From Enterococcus sp. ZJ1622 (lineage in GTDB: Bacteria > Bacillota > Bacilli > Lactobacillales > Enterococcaceae): a DNA stretch of 64,000 bases. Every line of letters starts with the position of its first letter. The first letter of the stretch is position 1. The stretch lies in assembly GCF_011038845.1 (NCBI RefSeq), contig NZ_JAAKDW010000004.1, forward strand, positions 177,089 to 241,088. Direction: 5' to 3'. Below, in pieces: positions 63,712 through 64,000 of this stretch. The position numbers and the translations under genes are program-made. The notes under the pieces were generated by a model. The model had not been told where the DNA came from and searched no databases. It saw nothing but the letters and a program-made list of their open reading frames with translations.

Positions 63712-63784
63712 TGAGCCGTACAGGGCTCGAACCTGTGACCCTCTGATTAAAAGTCAGATGCTCTACCAACTGAGCTAACGGCTC
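63712..63784 (-). tRNA. tRNA-Lys (anticodon TTT)
   Basis: 73 nt; acceptor GAGCCGT, anticodon loop CTTTTAA, T-loop GGTTCGAGCCC. Confidence 0.95.
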
Positions 63785-63787
63785 ATA

Positions 63788-63860
63788 TGGAGGTTAACGG
63801 GATCGAACCGCTGACCCTCTGCTTGTAAGGCAGATGCTCTCCCAGCTGAGCTAAACCTCC
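63788..63860 (-). tRNA. tRNA-Val (anticodon TAC)
   Basis: 73 nt; acceptor GGAGGTT, anticodon loop CTTACAA, T-loop GGTTCGATCCC. It is the first tRNA after the 5S gene in transcription order. Confidence 0.95.
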
Positions 63861-63873
63861 ATGGATAACTTAA

Positions 63874-63989
63874 GCGTGGCGACGTCCTACTCTCACAAGG
63901 GGCAACCCCTCACTACAATCGGCGCTAAGAAGCTTAACTTCTGTGTTCGGCATGGTTACAGGTGTATCCTTCTCGCTATCGCCACCACA
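63874..63989 (-). rRNA. 5S ribosomal RNA
   Basis: Minus strand starts TGTGGTGGCGATAGCGAGAA and contains the conserved CCATGCCGAACACAGAAGTT and the complementary 3' end GTCGCCACGC. It is the end of an rRNA operon whose 23S gene lies beyond the right edge. The nine tRNAs follow it as one transcript. Confidence 0.95.
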
Positions 63990-64000
63990 CTGTGGTGTTA

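Noticed and set aside
1..64000. CRISPR arrays, insertion sequences, prophage genes
   Set aside because: No regularly spaced direct repeats, no transposase or phage structural gene was seen on either strand.

Overview
The window looks like a chromosomal segment of an Enterococcus from the E. faecium group. It has a low-GC Firmicute codon and RBS style, Lactobacillales-type RpoB and RpoC starting at TTG codons, a ctsR-clpC operon without mcsAB, and a 5S/tRNA cluster at the right edge. The species is inferred from general familiarity with these proteins; no search was run. Layout, left to right: partial msrA (1-380, minus). A protein with three tandem helix-turn-helix modules (889-2040, plus). 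rpoC and rpoB (2107-9457, minus). An ABC importer operon (10171-12859, plus) behind a structured leader encoding a Phe/Tyr-rich peptide and a terminator, then birA. A cluster of intergenic repeats. Coiled-coil/disordered proteins A (14539), B (15854) and C (19784). A surface-protein block (17.5-29.1 kb): a lectin-like protein, a 1574-residue repeat protein, an LPQTN-anchored stalk, two smaller secreted or anchored proteins and a leucine-rich-repeat protein. A dinB-like gene. Then a flavin-based extracellular electron transfer locus (29.9-37.5 kb): ndh2-eetA-eetB-dmkB leftward and pplA-fmnB-dmkA rightward. 

From 52.1 kb down to 37.6 kb runs a leftward operon for a Gram-positive type IV secretion machine: VirD4-like coupling ATPase, pilin-like peptide, VirB6-like protein, PrgI/VirB3-like protein, VirB4 ATPase and a multidomain wall hydrolase. 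I see no relaxase, integrase, replication gene or oriT here. It is interleaved with proteins of unknown family that are basic, disordered or coiled-coil and carry repeated Arg-Arg-x-Ser-type motifs. Two divergent Mga-like regulators (52250-53677 minus, 54419-55876 plus) lie upstream. gor, two U32-family tRNA hydroxylation genes (trhP2, trhP1), clpC-ctsR, nine tRNAs and 5S rRNA complete the right side. 

The main discovery candidate is that T4SS locus read together with distant genes A, B, C and possibly the triple-HTH gene. A promoter-like block (T-rich/GAAAAAGATGTTC, a constant 17-nt spacer, then a -10-like element) occurs upstream of A, B and the plus-strand Mga gene, and in weaker form upstream of C, the triple-HTH gene and the T4SS operon. 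This suggests one regulon in which a non-conjugative T4SS could export a set of proteins with eukaryotic-kinase/14-3-3-like serine motifs. The architecture is seen directly; the export and host-target ideas are inference.
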